A stretch of 14,471 bases of DNA from Alphaproteobacteria bacterium (GCA_030746295.1 JASLMY010000119.1:1-14471), one strand, 5' to 3'. Positions 1 to 7,571 are shown, counted from the first letter of the stretch. The notes: generated by a model not told the origin, from the sequence alone. A program made the numbers and translations.

Positions 1-56
1 GTCAGTGGTGTAGTTTTGCTCCGCCCGAGTGGCGCATTTTTACTCCGCCGTTGACA
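1..56. mobile_element. Terminal end of an IS21-family-like insertion sequence (partial)
   Basis: The first 56 bases are AT-richer than the adjoining coding DNA and are not part of the interrupted gene. They contain two 21-bp direct repeats (5-25 and 29-49, 17 of 21 bases identical, 24-bp period). They finish with TTGACA, i.e. a 3' CA terminus that reads TGTCAA on the other strand. Multiple short terminal repeats together with TG...CA ends are the hallmark of IS21-family elements, where the repeats are transposase (IstA) binding sites. No istA or istB coding sequence is inside the window because the element extends off the left edge. The boundary at 56 is inferred from where the dehydrogenase reading frame stops resembling its family. 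The target duplication cannot be checked from one end. Confidence 0.62.
5..49. repeat. Two imperfect 21-bp direct repeats in the IS end
   Basis: Copies at 5-25 and 29-49 both begin GTGG and end with CTCCGCC after a T-run, differing at four positions by eye. The 24-bp period and the position just inside a CA terminus fit transposase-binding repeats of an IS21-type end. Confidence 0.65.
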
Positions 57-752
57 ACGTTCGACGCTCTCGAGTTTCCAGCCGAGACGGTCGGCAATCA
101 TCCTGGCCGATTCGACGAAACCGATGTGACCGATAACCTCGCCGGCCGCAAAACGCCTCGCAAACTCGTCCGCCGAAAGGCCGAGCCCGAAGTGCTCGGC
201 GACGGTACCGCCGAGATAGGGCCGCACATCGGCGGTCCGAAGGTAGGTGATCCGCCCGACCTCCGCCAGGCCGGCCGTCACCGCGAGTATCAAGTAATCG
301 GAGGTGAAGCCTGGACTGAGACCCGTGCCGAGAATGGTGACGCGGTTTGCCTCGGCGAGCTTTTCTATCCGGGCCGCCAGTCCCGGGTCGCTGACATAAG
401 GATTGCCCAGGGCCTCGGTCGCCGAGATGACGTCGACGCCGTGTTCGGCCGCCATCGCAAGTTCGGGAAACGCCTCGTGCAGCTCGGTGCAAGCCGCATG
501 CAGCACGACGTCCGCTGCCGCGGCCTCGAAGAGATCCCGGATGTCGGCCGTTACCTTGACGCCGAGAGGCGCCGCGAGGTCCGTCACCGCCGCAAGGTCT
601 CGGCCGGCGAGCTCCGGATTCGCGTCCGCTGCGCCGACGATCCGCACCCCCTGCTTGCACGCCAGCGCCTGCGTTATCGCGCGGCCGATGGTGCCGAGTC
701 CGATCTGGATCACGTCGATGGGCGGCCGCTTTCGATCGTCGAAACGCGTCAT
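57..752 (-). pseudogene. NAD(P)-dependent dehydrogenase, dihydrodipicolinate-reductase / 2,4-diaminopentanoate-dehydrogenase-like, interrupted by IS
   Basis: Reading leftward from ATG 752 gives 232 codons of a Rossmann-fold oxidoreductase before the frame enters the IS end. Seen: a nucleotide-binding GLGTIG at residues 18-23, an Asp-Ala-Asn segment after the second strand, and GTGLSPGF in the middle. The latter resembles the GTGVNPGF segment of the 2,4-diaminopentanoate dehydrogenase group. Near the break lies a GWKLESVE segment typical of the region before the C-terminal third. Family members are usually about 330-350 residues, so roughly 100 residues are missing. The frame stays open through the IS bases to the window edge, adding foreign residues. 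GAGGAAA lies about 8 bases before the ATG. It is downstream of the ArsR-rhodanese gene on the same strand (91 bp apart) and may have been its co-transcribed target. The exact substrate is unknown; the family call is fairly secure. Confidence 0.7.
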
Positions 753-782
753 GATGTCGTTTCCTCGCCAGCCTTCGGCCGT

Positions 783-804
783 TCGTCCGACAGTGCCCGG
801 ACGA
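783..804 (-). terminator. Weak hairpin between regulator and dehydrogenase genes
   Basis: TCGTCCG (783-789) and CGGACGA (798-804) form a perfect 7-bp stem with an 8-base loop in the 91-bp gap. No T-run follows in the leftward direction, so it could be a partial terminator, a processing site or chance. Low confidence. Confidence 0.2.
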
Positions 805-843
805 TAGCCGCTTCCGGCCATCATCGCGAGGCGTCGGACGGCC

Positions 844-1527
844 TCAGGATTGGGCGGCCGGAACCTCGGCCACCGGCAGGCCGGCTAGTCGCCATTCCGG
901 CAGGCCGCCGTCGAGCCGCCGCGCGGCGATGCCCCCCTGCCGCAGCGTCGCCACGGCGTCGTAGGCCAATACGCAATAGGGGCCGCGGCAATAGGCGATG
1001 ACCTCCCGGCCGGGTGGCAGCTCGCCGAGGCGCCGTTCCAGCTCCGCCAACGGTATGTTGAGGGCCCCCGCCACATGGCCGGCGGCGTATTCCTCGGGAG
1101 GGCGCACGTCCAGCACGGTCACCAGGCCGTCGCGGCTGCGGGCCAGAAGTTCGGGCGCGGACACCGCTTCCAGCGCATCCTTGGCCTTGAGATAGGTGTC
1201 CACCAGCCGATCGACCTCGGCGAGGTTCGCGTCCGCCACGGTGCGGAGCGCACCCAGCAGCGCCACCACGCCGTCGTCGGCGATGGCGTAGAAGACGAAC
1301 TGGCCCTCCTTGCGCGCGACGACCAGACCGGCGCGCCTGAGGTGCCGAAGGTGTTGCGAGGCATTGGCGACCGACAAGCCGGCGAGGCCCGCCAAGACTT
1401 CGACGCTGCGCTCGCCCTGGGCCAGGAATTCCAGAAGCTCGAGCCGGTTGGCGTGGCCCAGGGCCTTCGCCACCTGGGCGAACTGCTCGAAGAGCGCCTT
1501 CTTGACGGCCCCAACTTCGCTCATCAT
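844..1527 (-). CDS. ArsR-family regulator fused to a rhodanese domain
   Basis: The 227-residue protein has an N-terminal ArsR/SmtB winged helix (about residues 10-95, recognition helix near SVANASQHLRHLRRAGLV) and a C-terminal rhodanese domain (about 125-220). The rhodanese part shows LDVRPPEEYAAGH at 139-151 and an active loop C180-R-G-P-Y-C185. C180 and C185 are the only cysteines. In rhodaneses the first cysteine carries the persulfide. The second cysteine five residues on could close a disulfide or polysulfide bridge, which would make this a reactive-sulfur or redox sensor (inference). There is no metal-binding CVC motif of the arsenic/cadmium sensors in the DNA-binding domain. ArsR-rhodanese fusions are a known architecture. 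ATG codons occur at 1527 and 1524; either could start. The gene is transcribed away from the membrane hydroxylase gene, and the shared gap holds a strong dyad likely to be its operator. Confidence 0.9.
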   Translation of the reverse strand: MMSEVGAVKKALFEQFAQVAKALGHANRLELLEFLAQGERSVEVLAGLAGLSVANASQHLRHLRRAGLVVARKEGQFVFYAIADDGVVALLGALRTVADANLAEVDRLVDTYLKAKDALEAVSAPELLARSRDGLVTVLDVRPPEEYAAGHVAGALNIPLAELERRLGELPPGREVIAYCRGPYCVLAYDAVATLRQGGIAARRLDGGLPEWRLAGLPVAEVPAAQS

Positions 1528-1546
1528 CGGATGCCTTGGTGCAAGT

Positions 1547-1568
1547 TATTCAATTGATTAATTGAATA
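1547..1568. promoter_or_regulatory. Perfect 9-bp inverted repeat, probable ArsR-type operator
   Basis: Arms TATTCAATT and AATTGAATA flank a 4-bp GATT centre. AT-rich ATTCAA...TTGAAT dyads are typical binding sites of ArsR/SmtB dimers. The site touches the -10 box of the regulator promoter and would cover the start point, as expected for autorepression. It sits in the 109-bp gap shared with the divergent hydroxylase gene, so it may control both. Confidence 0.65.
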
Positions 1569-1594
1569 TTATATGACAAGATGGCTTTGGTCAA
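1568..1594 (-). promoter_or_regulatory. Candidate sigma70-type promoter of the ArsR-rhodanese gene
   Basis: On the minus strand TTGACC (1594-1589) and a perfect TATAAT (1573-1568) are separated by 15 bp, slightly short of optimum. The predicted start lies inside the inverted repeat immediately downstream, about 35 bases before the ATG. The region is strikingly AT-rich for this DNA. Confidence 0.6.
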
Positions 1595-1636
1595 CTGTCG
1601 TGTCGACATCGATGGCCCGAGAGGTCGAACGCGCGC

Positions 1637-2479
1637 ATGAGCGATTTCATTGCCAGCAACGAAGCGGCCGTGCGGCTGGCGGCCTTCGCAGGCGTCCTGG
1701 CCGTCATGATGCTGTGGGAGGCGGCGGCACCCCGCCGGCGGCGCGGCTTTTCGCGCTGGCGGCGCTGGCCCTCCAACCTCGCCATCGTCGCCTTGAACAC
1801 CGTCGTCGTCAGGCTACTCCTGCCCACCACAGCGGTCGCACTCGCCCAAATCGCCGAGGCGCACGGCTGGGGGCTCTTCAACGTCGTCGAGGTGCCGTTG
1901 GCGGTGGCGGTCGTGGCCTCTGTCGTGCTGCTGGATCTCTTCATCTATCTCCAGCACGTGCTCTTCCATGCGGTGCCCGGGTTCTGGCGCCTGCATCGAA
2001 TGCACCATGCCGACCTCGACTTCGACGTCACCACGGGCAGCCGCTTCCACCCGATCGAGATCCTGCTCTCGATGCTCATCAAGCTGGGCGCGGTGGCGGC
2101 CCTGGGGGCGCCGGCCCTGGCGGTAGTGATCTTCGAGGTCGTGCTGAACGCCACCGCCATGTTCAACCACGCCAACCTTCGCCTGCCGCTCGGCCTCGAC
2201 CGCGTCTTGCGCTGGTTCGTCGTGACGCCCGACATGCATCGCGTCCACCACTCGGTCGTGCCGAACGAGGCCAATTCGAACTTCGGCTTCAACCTGCCCT
2301 GGTGGGACCGGCTTCTGGGCACCTATCGCGCCCAGCCGGCGGCGGGACACGAGGGCATGAGCATCGGTATCGACCGCTTCCGCGAGGCCGCCGACCTCCG
2401 GCTCGACCGCATGCTGCTGCAGCCCTTCGCTGCAGCACCCGGCAGCTATCCCATCAACCGGCGGGCGACGGACTCCTGA
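1637..2479 (+). CDS. Fatty acid hydroxylase / sterol desaturase superfamily membrane protein
   Basis: The 280-residue integral-membrane di-iron oxygenase has hydrophobic helices at about residues 11-28, 48-72, 86-106 and 144-175. The eight-histidine metal site is visible in order: H107-x3-H111, H120-x2-HH (HRMHH, 120-124), and H201-x2-HH (HRVHH, 201-205). Additional His occur at 138 and 178. These clusters are diagnostic of the superfamily (PF04116). Members hydroxylate or desaturate lipids, sterols or carotenoids; the substrate here is unknown. The start at 1637 follows GAGAGG at a somewhat long distance of about 12 bases. The gene diverges from the ArsR-rhodanese gene and may share its operator. 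The hyuB start follows 83 bp downstream on the same strand. Confidence 0.87.
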   Translation: MSDFIASNEAAVRLAAFAGVLAVMMLWEAAAPRRRRGFSRWRRWPSNLAIVALNTVVVRLLLPTTAVALAQIAEAHGWGLFNVVEVPLAVAVVASVVLLDLFIYLQHVLFHAVPGFWRLHRMHHADLDFDVTTGSRFHPIEILLSMLIKLGAVAALGAPALAVVIFEVVLNATAMFNHANLRLPLGLDRVLRWFVVTPDMHRVHHSVVPNEANSNFGFNLPWWDRLLGTYRAQPAAGHEGMSIGIDRFREAADLRLDRMLLQPFAAAPGSYPINRRATDS

Positions 2480-2549
2480 GCGGCACGCCTTTCGCCTGCG
2501 CCCGGTGGCCAATCGGTCATTGTCGGCTAAGATCGGGCGGGACGGCAGC

Positions 2550-2565
2550 GGGGAGAATGCGTGTG
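2550..2565 (+). promoter_or_regulatory. Ribosome site favouring the GTG start of hyuB
   Basis: GGGGAG at 2550-2555 lies only one base before the ATG at 2557 but seven bases before the GTG at 2563. The spacing favours GTG, so the protein begins MSDEQA rather than MRVSDEQA. Confidence 0.55.
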
Positions 2566-4362
2566 AGCGACGAACAGGCGAGCCAAGTGGCGGAGACGGA
2601 AAGCGACTTCCCGCCCCATCTGATGGCGGTGCTGGCGAGCCGCTTCGAGGCCATCATCCGCGAGATGACCAACACGGTGATGAAAGCCAGCCGCTCCGCC
2701 GTGATCAAGAACGCCCGCGACATGTCCTGCGGCGTCTTGACCTACGACCACCGCCTCTTGTCGGTGGAGGATGGCATCCCGATCCACATCACCGCGCTCG
2801 ACCTGACGACACGGCCGATCACCGAGTATTTCGACGACATCGAGGAGGGCGACGCCTTCCTCAACAATTGCCCCTACACCGGCGCCACCCATCACGCCGA
2901 CCTGACCGTTTGCGTGCCGGTCTTCTTCGAGGGCGAGCCGCTCTTCTGGGTGCTGTCACGCTCGCACCATGCCGACGTCGGCGCGCCGATCCCGACCACC
3001 TATCTGCCCTATGCCCGCACCGTCTACGAGGAAGGCCTGCACTTCCCCTGCGTGCGCATCCAGCGCCAACACGAGGACATCGAGGACATCATCCGCATGT
3101 GCCGGATGAAGATCCGCGTCCCCAACCTCTGGTACGGCGACTACCGGGCCCAGATCGGCGCCTGCCAGATCGGCGAGCGGCGCATCAAGGAACTGATCGC
3201 CCGCTACGGCGTCGACACCGTCAAGGCCTTCATCGAGGCCTGGATGGCCTATGGCGAGCGCCGCGCCATCGCCGCGATCCGTGAGCTGCCCAAGGGCAGC
3301 TGGAGCTACGAGACCTGCCACGACGCGGTGCCGACGGTGGCCGACGACGGCGTGCCGGTGCGCGTCACCGTCACCGTCGATCCCGATGAAGGCCTGATCA
3401 CGGTGGACGCCCGCGACAACATGGACTGCGTGCCGGGCGGCATCAACCTGACCGAGGCGACGGCCCAGGGCTCGTGCCGGATCGGCGTCTTCTACAACCT
3501 CGACCACACCATCCCCCACAACGAAGGCAGCGCCAGCCGCATCAAGGTGCTGCTCCGCGACGACTGCGTCGTCGGCCGGCCGAAATACCCGGTCGGCACC
3601 TCGGTCGCCACCACCAACGTCAACGAGCGCCTGGTGATCGCGGTCGCCGCCTGCTTTGCCCAGATGGGCCGGCCCTACGGCATGGCCGAGGGCGGGCACA
3701 TGTTCGCCGCCGGCATGGCGGTGATCTCGGGCGTCGACAGCCGCAAGGACGACCACCCTTACGTCAACCAGATGTTCATCGGCTACGCCAGCGGCCCGGC
3801 GATCCACGGCCACGACGGCTGGATCACCTATCTCGCCTCCGAGAACGGCGGCATGATCGTGCTGGATTCGGTCGAGATCGACGAGAGCATGTATCCGATC
3901 GTCGTCGAGGGCCGCTGGCTCGAGCCCGACACGGCGGGTGCCGGCGAGTTCGACGGCGCGCCGGGGGTCAAGCTCGTCTACCGGCCGATCACCGACGACA
4001 TGACCGTGATCTACGCCAGCGACGGCGAGGTGAACCCGGGCCTGGGCGTGCTCGGCGGCGGCGCCGGCGCGCCGGCGGCCAACTTCAAGCGGCTCGTCGA
4101 CGGCAGCCTCAGCCGCCTTCCCGCCTTCCACTCCGAGGTGGTGGCGCCGGGCGAGGCAGTGGTCTGCCAGTGCGGTGCCGGCGGCGGCTACGGCGAGCCG
4201 CGCCGGCGCTTGCCCGAACGCGTTGCCGCCAGCGCCAATCGCGGCTGGGTCAGCGCCGAGCGGGCCGAAGCGGTCTACGCCGTGGCGTTGAAGCGGGCCG
4301 AGAACGACGTCGATTGGGAGGTCGACGAGGCCGGAACGCAAGCCTTGCGCGGGGCGCCATGA
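2563..4362 (+). CDS. hyuB: Hydantoinase B / oxoprolinase-family subunit
   Basis: The 599-residue protein (601 if ATG 2557 is used) spans the whole HyuB family (PF02538). Seen: an N-terminal segment SRFEAIIREM near residues 26-35, NNCPYTGATHHAD at 101-113 (family form NDPYxGGTHxxD), SHHADVG at 134-140, a central GGINLTEA region, and the C-terminal GAGGGYGEPRRR with a VSAERAEAVYAV tail. This is the catalytic-side partner of HyuA in ATP-dependent N-methylhydantoinases, 5-oxoprolinases, and acetone/acetophenone-carboxylase or caprolactamase relatives. Those enzymes phosphorylate a carbonyl or amide oxygen and then hydrolyse or carboxylate. Its stop overlaps the hyuA start (ATGA at 4359-4362), implying translational coupling and a fixed stoichiometry. 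The B-before-A order is common but not universal. Substrate cannot be assigned from sequence. Confidence 0.9.
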   Translation: MSDEQASQVAETESDFPPHLMAVLASRFEAIIREMTNTVMKASRSAVIKNARDMSCGVLTYDHRLLSVEDGIPIHITALDLTTRPITEYFDDIEEGDAFLNNCPYTGATHHADLTVCVPVFFEGEPLFWVLSRSHHADVGAPIPTTYLPYARTVYEEGLHFPCVRIQRQHEDIEDIIRMCRMKIRVPNLWYGDYRAQIGACQIGERRIKELIARYGVDTVKAFIEAWMAYGERRAIAAIRELPKGSWSYETCHDAVPTVADDGVPVRVTVTVDPDEGLITVDARDNMDCVPGGINLTEATAQGSCRIGVFYNLDHTIPHNEGSASRIKVLLRDDCVVGRPKYPVGTSVATTNVNERLVIAVAACFAQMGRPYGMAEGGHMFAAGMAVISGVDSRKDDHPYVNQMFIGYASGPAIHGHDGWITYLASENGGMIVLDSVEIDESMYPIVVEGRWLEPDTAGAGEFDGAPGVKLVYRPITDDMTVIYASDGEVNPGLGVLGGGAGAPAANFKRLVDGSLSRLPAFHSEVVAPGEAVVCQCGAGGGYGEPRRRLPERVAASANRGWVSAERAEAVYAVALKRAENDVDWEVDEAGTQALRGAP

Positions 4363-6416
4363 GCTACCGGGTCGCGATCGACATTGGCGGCACCTTCACC
4401 GACTGCGTCGTCGCCGACGCCGCCGGCGAGGTCCGGATCTTCAAGGCCCGCTCGACGCCGGGCGCCTTCGAGCGCGGCTTCCTCGACGTGCTGGCCCTCG
4501 CGGCCCGGCACTACGGTCACGACTTGGCCGGCTTCCTGAGCAAGGTCGAGGGCATCGTGCACGGCACCACGGTCGCCACCAACGCCCTCGTCGAGGGTAA
4601 GGTGGCGCGTGTCGGCTTCATCACCAACGAGGGCTTTCCCGACGTCCTGACGCTCCGCGAGGGACCCAGAAAGCGCGCCTTCGAGTGGCGGCTCGACTTC
4701 CCCGCCCCGTTCGTGCCCCCGAGCCTGACCGCCACCGTCGGTGGCCGCATCGATGCGCTGGGCCAGGAGATCGAGGCCCTCGACGAGGCCGACGTCGCCG
4801 CCGCGATTGCGCGCTTTCGAAAGCTCGGCGTCGAGGCGGTCGGGGTCTCGCTCCTCTGGTCGATCGTCAACGGCGCGCACGAGAGCCGTGTCCGTGAGCT
4901 GATCCACGCAGCCTGGCCCGGCCTGCCGGTGACGCTCAGCCACGAGCTCAACCCGATCCCGCGCGAGTACCGCCGCGCCATCGCCACCGTCATCGACGCC
5001 AGCTTGCACGCCGTCGTCGGCGGCTATGTCGGCGTCCTGACCGAGGCATTGGCCGAGAACGGTTACGCGCGCGAGCTGCTGGTCGCCAACTGCGTCGGCG
5101 GCATGATGCCGCCCGAGGAGATCATCGCCAAGCCGATCTATTCGGTGATGTCGGGGCCGACGCTGGCACCGATCGCGGCCCGCCATCTGACCGACGAGGC
5201 AGACGTAATTGTCATCGACATGGGCGGCACCACCTTCGATGTCTCGGCGATCAGGGGCGGCAACCTCATCGTCACGCCCGAGGCGATGATCGGCAAGGAC
5301 ATGCTGGGCATCCCGAAGGTCGACGTCCGCTCGGTCGGCGCCGGCGGCGGCTCCATCGCCCGGGTCGACGTCGGCGGCCTGCTGCTGGTCGGGCCCGAAA
5401 GTGCCGGTGCCGTGCCGGGCCCGGCTTGCTATGGCGCCGGCGGCAGCGCACCGACGGTGACGGATGCCAACGTGGTGCTGGGCGTCATCGACCCGGACTA
5501 TTTCCTAGGCGGGCGCATCCGCCTCGACCGCGCCGCCGCCGAGGCCGCGGTGGCAAGCATCGGCGAGGCACTCGGCGTCGGCCTCGTCGAGGCCGCCTAC
5601 GCCATCCACACCACCTCGAACCACAACATGATCACCGCCATCGAGGACATCACCGTGCGCGAGGGCATCAACCCGCGCGACAGCTACCTCGTCTCCGGCG
5701 GCGGGGCCACCGCCTGCCATATCGGCGAGATGGCCGAGATCCTAGGGATCGACCGCTTCATGATCCCGCGCTTCGCCGCCGGCCTCAGCGCCTATGGTGG
5801 CTTGATCTCGGAAGTGCGCTGGGGCGAGACGGCGACCCTGCACACCGACGACCGGCGCTTCGACGGTGGCGGGGTGGCCGACCTCTTGGCCGAGCTGAAG
5901 CGCCGTGGCGACGCCTTCCTGGCCCGCGCCGGCATCGCGGAGCCCGAGCGCCGTTTCGAATACACCTACCAGGGCCGCTACGAGTACCAGTCATGGGAGA
6001 TCGAGGTGCCCTTCGCACTCGCCGACGACGGCGCCCCCGACCTCGCCCGCCTGGTCGCCGCCTTCCACGCCATGCACGAGCGGGTCTACTCGATCAAGGA
6101 CGAGAGCGACACGGTCGAGTTCACCACCTGGCGGGTGCAGGCGATCGGCTGCAACCCGATTGCCGAAACCCTCGCCGGTGGCTGGCCTGCGGCGATAGGC
6201 GAGCCGGCACCGAAGGGCCGCCGCCCGGTCTACGTCCACGGGCTCGGTGGCATGACCGAGCTCGACGTCTACGACGCCGGCACAATCGGCGCCGGCGCCG
6301 TCATCGAGGGCCCGGCCGTCGTCGAGGCCGAGACCTTCACCACCCTGCTGCTGCCCGGCCACACCGCCGAAGTCGACGCCCAAGGCAACTATCTGGTCGC
6401 CATCCGGGGCGCTTGA
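4359..6416 (+). CDS. hyuA: Hydantoinase A / oxoprolinase-family ATPase subunit
   Basis: The 685-residue protein has the complete HyuA architecture. The N-terminal half (Hydant_A_N) holds the phosphate-binding DIGGTFTD at residues 8-15 and HGTTVATNALVEGK near 68. The hydantoinase A core contains DMGGTTFDVS (the second ASKHA-type phosphate loop), VRSVGAGGGSIA and GPESAGAVPGPACYG. A C-terminal beta-rich part ends with GAVIEGPAVVEAETFTTLLLPG. The fold supplies ATP binding and substrate activation to HyuB. Length matches family members (about 680-700). The ATG at 4359 overlaps the hyuB stop by four bases. The gene ends 27 bp from the convergent monooxygenase gene, inside an inverted repeat. The pair could be an N-methylhydantoinase, a lactam hydrolase or a ketone carboxylase; no gamma subunit for a ketone carboxylase is present beside it. 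Confidence 0.92.
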   Translation: MSYRVAIDIGGTFTDCVVADAAGEVRIFKARSTPGAFERGFLDVLALAARHYGHDLAGFLSKVEGIVHGTTVATNALVEGKVARVGFITNEGFPDVLTLREGPRKRAFEWRLDFPAPFVPPSLTATVGGRIDALGQEIEALDEADVAAAIARFRKLGVEAVGVSLLWSIVNGAHESRVRELIHAAWPGLPVTLSHELNPIPREYRRAIATVIDASLHAVVGGYVGVLTEALAENGYARELLVANCVGGMMPPEEIIAKPIYSVMSGPTLAPIAARHLTDEADVIVIDMGGTTFDVSAIRGGNLIVTPEAMIGKDMLGIPKVDVRSVGAGGGSIARVDVGGLLLVGPESAGAVPGPACYGAGGSAPTVTDANVVLGVIDPDYFLGGRIRLDRAAAEAAVASIGEALGVGLVEAAYAIHTTSNHNMITAIEDITVREGINPRDSYLVSGGGATACHIGEMAEILGIDRFMIPRFAAGLSAYGGLISEVRWGETATLHTDDRRFDGGGVADLLAELKRRGDAFLARAGIAEPERRFEYTYQGRYEYQSWEIEVPFALADDGAPDLARLVAAFHAMHERVYSIKDESDTVEFTTWRVQAIGCNPIAETLAGGWPAAIGEPAPKGRRPVYVHGLGGMTELDVYDAGTIGAGAVIEGPAVVEAETFTTLLLPGHTAEVDAQGNYLVAIRGA

Positions 6417-6447
6417 GCGGGAAAAACGACGTCGGGCAGCCGCTCAA
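6413..6447. terminator. Inverted repeat spanning both convergent stop codons, candidate bidirectional terminator
   Basis: TTGAGCGG (6413-6420) and CCGCTCAA (6440-6447) are perfect 8-bp arms with a 19-base spacer. The left arm contains the hyuA TGA, and the right arm contains the TGA (minus strand) of the monooxygenase. Five A residues at 6422-6426 would give a short U-run in the leftward transcript. It may end transcription from both sides. Confidence 0.45.
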
Positions 6448-7364
6448 CCCGCCAGGTCGCCGACGGCCCGCCAATAGGCCTCCATGGCGGCGAGATGCGC
6501 GTCCAGCGTGGTCTCGGGAATGCGCTTGTTGTGATAGCGGCCGAAGACGGTGTTGAGCGTCACGTGGGTGACGCCGGCCTCGGCCCAGGCCTCGGCGGCG
6601 CGCTTCCAATCGTCGGGGCCGCCCTCGGCGGTGGAGACCCAGACCTCGATGCCAACCTCGTCCGGATCGCGCCCGGCCTCCGCGACATAGCGCTTCAGCT
6701 TGGCGAACTCGGCGTCCGCCGCGGCACCTTGCGGGTAGGCCAGCATGACCCAGCCGGCACCCCACTTGGCGATCCGCCTGAGCGTCACGTCCTCGTGGCC
6801 ACCGAACCAGAGCGGGATCTGGCGGGCGAGTGGCAGCGGGTTGATGCCGGCATCGTCGATCTCGTGCCAGCGGCCCTTGAAACTGACGTGCGGCTCGGCC
6901 CAGAGCGCCTGCATCACCTCGACCTGCTCCTCCGAGCGGCGGCCGCGGTTGGAGAAATCCTCGTTGAGGCCGACGTATTCCACCGGGTTCCAGCCGACCC
7001 CGATGCCGAAGCGGAAGCGGCCGCCCGAGAGCACGTCCAGGCTCGCCGCCTGCTTGGCCACCAGTGCCGTCTGGCGCTGCGGCAGGATCATCACCTGGGT
7101 CGAGAAGCCGATCCGCGTCGTGCAGCCGGCGAGAAAGCCGAACAACACGAAGGGGTCGTGGAAGAGGTCGGCCGAGGTGTTGCGGCCCGGATCCCAGTCG
7201 GGCCGGCTGGCGGTGTTGACGCCCAGCACGTGGTCGGGTCCGGCCAGATGGTGATAGCCCAACGCCTCGGCCTCTTCGGCATAGCGCCGCACCGTCTCCG
7301 CATCGCCGCCGACGTCGATCAGCGGCAGGGTCGTGCCGATCTGCAATCCGCCCGTCGCCACCAT
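6444..7364 (-). CDS. Luciferase-like monooxygenase (LLM class, TIGR03619-type F420/flavin-dependent oxidoreductase)
   Basis: The 306-residue TIM-barrel protein shows LLM features: GTTLPLIDVGG at the N terminus, AEALGYHHLAGPDHVLG near residues 32-48, RIGFSTQVMILPQR at 84-97, GGRFRFGIGVGWNPVEY at 114-130, and IPLWFGGHED near 183. The GxDHV and GVGWNPxEY segments place it among the TIGR03619-like group. That group is annotated as F420-dependent, although many proteobacterial members probably use FMN. Start chosen at ATG 7364 because GGGGAGG lies just upstream; a longer frame to 7511 adds 49 Arg-rich residues with no family match. It converges on hyuA and diverges from the CBS protein gene. Likely role: oxidation of a small organic substrate, unknown. 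Confidence 0.88.
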   Translation of the reverse strand: MVATGGLQIGTTLPLIDVGGDAETVRRYAEEAEALGYHHLAGPDHVLGVNTASRPDWDPGRNTSADLFHDPFVLFGFLAGCTTRIGFSTQVMILPQRQTALVAKQAASLDVLSGGRFRFGIGVGWNPVEYVGLNEDFSNRGRRSEEQVEVMQALWAEPHVSFKGRWHEIDDAGINPLPLARQIPLWFGGHEDVTLRRIAKWGAGWVMLAYPQGAAADAEFAKLKRYVAEAGRDPDEVGIEVWVSTAEGGPDDWKRAAEAWAEAGVTHVTLNTVFGRYHNKRIPETTLDAHLAAMEAYWRAVGDLAG

Positions 7365-7559
7365 CTTTCCGCCTCCCCGCGCCGCCTCTCGACGCGGCAC
7401 GATATCGCGGCAGCGACGGCGGCGAAAGCGGCCGCGCGGGCGTTTCCACGGACGTTCGCCGATAGCGCAAATGCCGTCCGAGGCCTTCCCCGGAGCCACC
7501 ACAATGACCATATAAGAAGTGTGGACTTACGGCTCCCGGCCGACGAGGCCGAGTGACGC

Positions 7560-7571
7560 GTTTCGCGAAAC
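7560..7571. promoter_or_regulatory. 12-bp perfect palindrome upstream of the CBS gene
   Basis: GTTTCGCGAAAC is fully self-complementary. It lies seven bases before the AAGGAGGG ribosome site, inside the 225-bp divergent gap 7365-7589. It could be an operator or chance. The rest of that gap holds no gene and no convincing -35/-10 pair; TATAAG at 7511 lacks a matching -35. Confidence 0.3.

Noticed and set aside
40..660. Leftward 206-codon frame over the dehydrogenase region
   Set aside because: Out of frame with the dehydrogenase; Arg/Gly-rich without motifs.
51..1001. Rightward 316-codon frame over the dehydrogenase and regulator genes
   Set aside because: Shadow translation; both minus-strand genes show clear domains in the same DNA.
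1573..2562. Long N-terminal extension of hyuB in the same frame, overlapping the hydroxylase gene
   Set aside because: The extension is Arg/Pro/Ala-rich and has no family resemblance; the hydroxylase in the other frame has all its histidine motifs, and a good ribosome site marks the later hyuB start.
2956..4341. 461-codon open frame antisense to hyuB
   Set aside because: Its translation is a low-complexity Ala/Asp/Val/His-rich shadow of the hyuB codons with no family pattern; long antisense frames are expected in GC-rich genes.
3474..4358. 295-residue N-terminal extension of hyuA within hyuB
   Set aside because: Arg-rich shadow sequence; the HyuA family begins at the ATG at 4359 with DIGGTFTD a few residues later.
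7365..7511. 49-residue N-terminal extension of the first LLM monooxygenase
   Set aside because: Arg-rich and not family-like; GGGGAGG just before ATG 7364 fixes the start.
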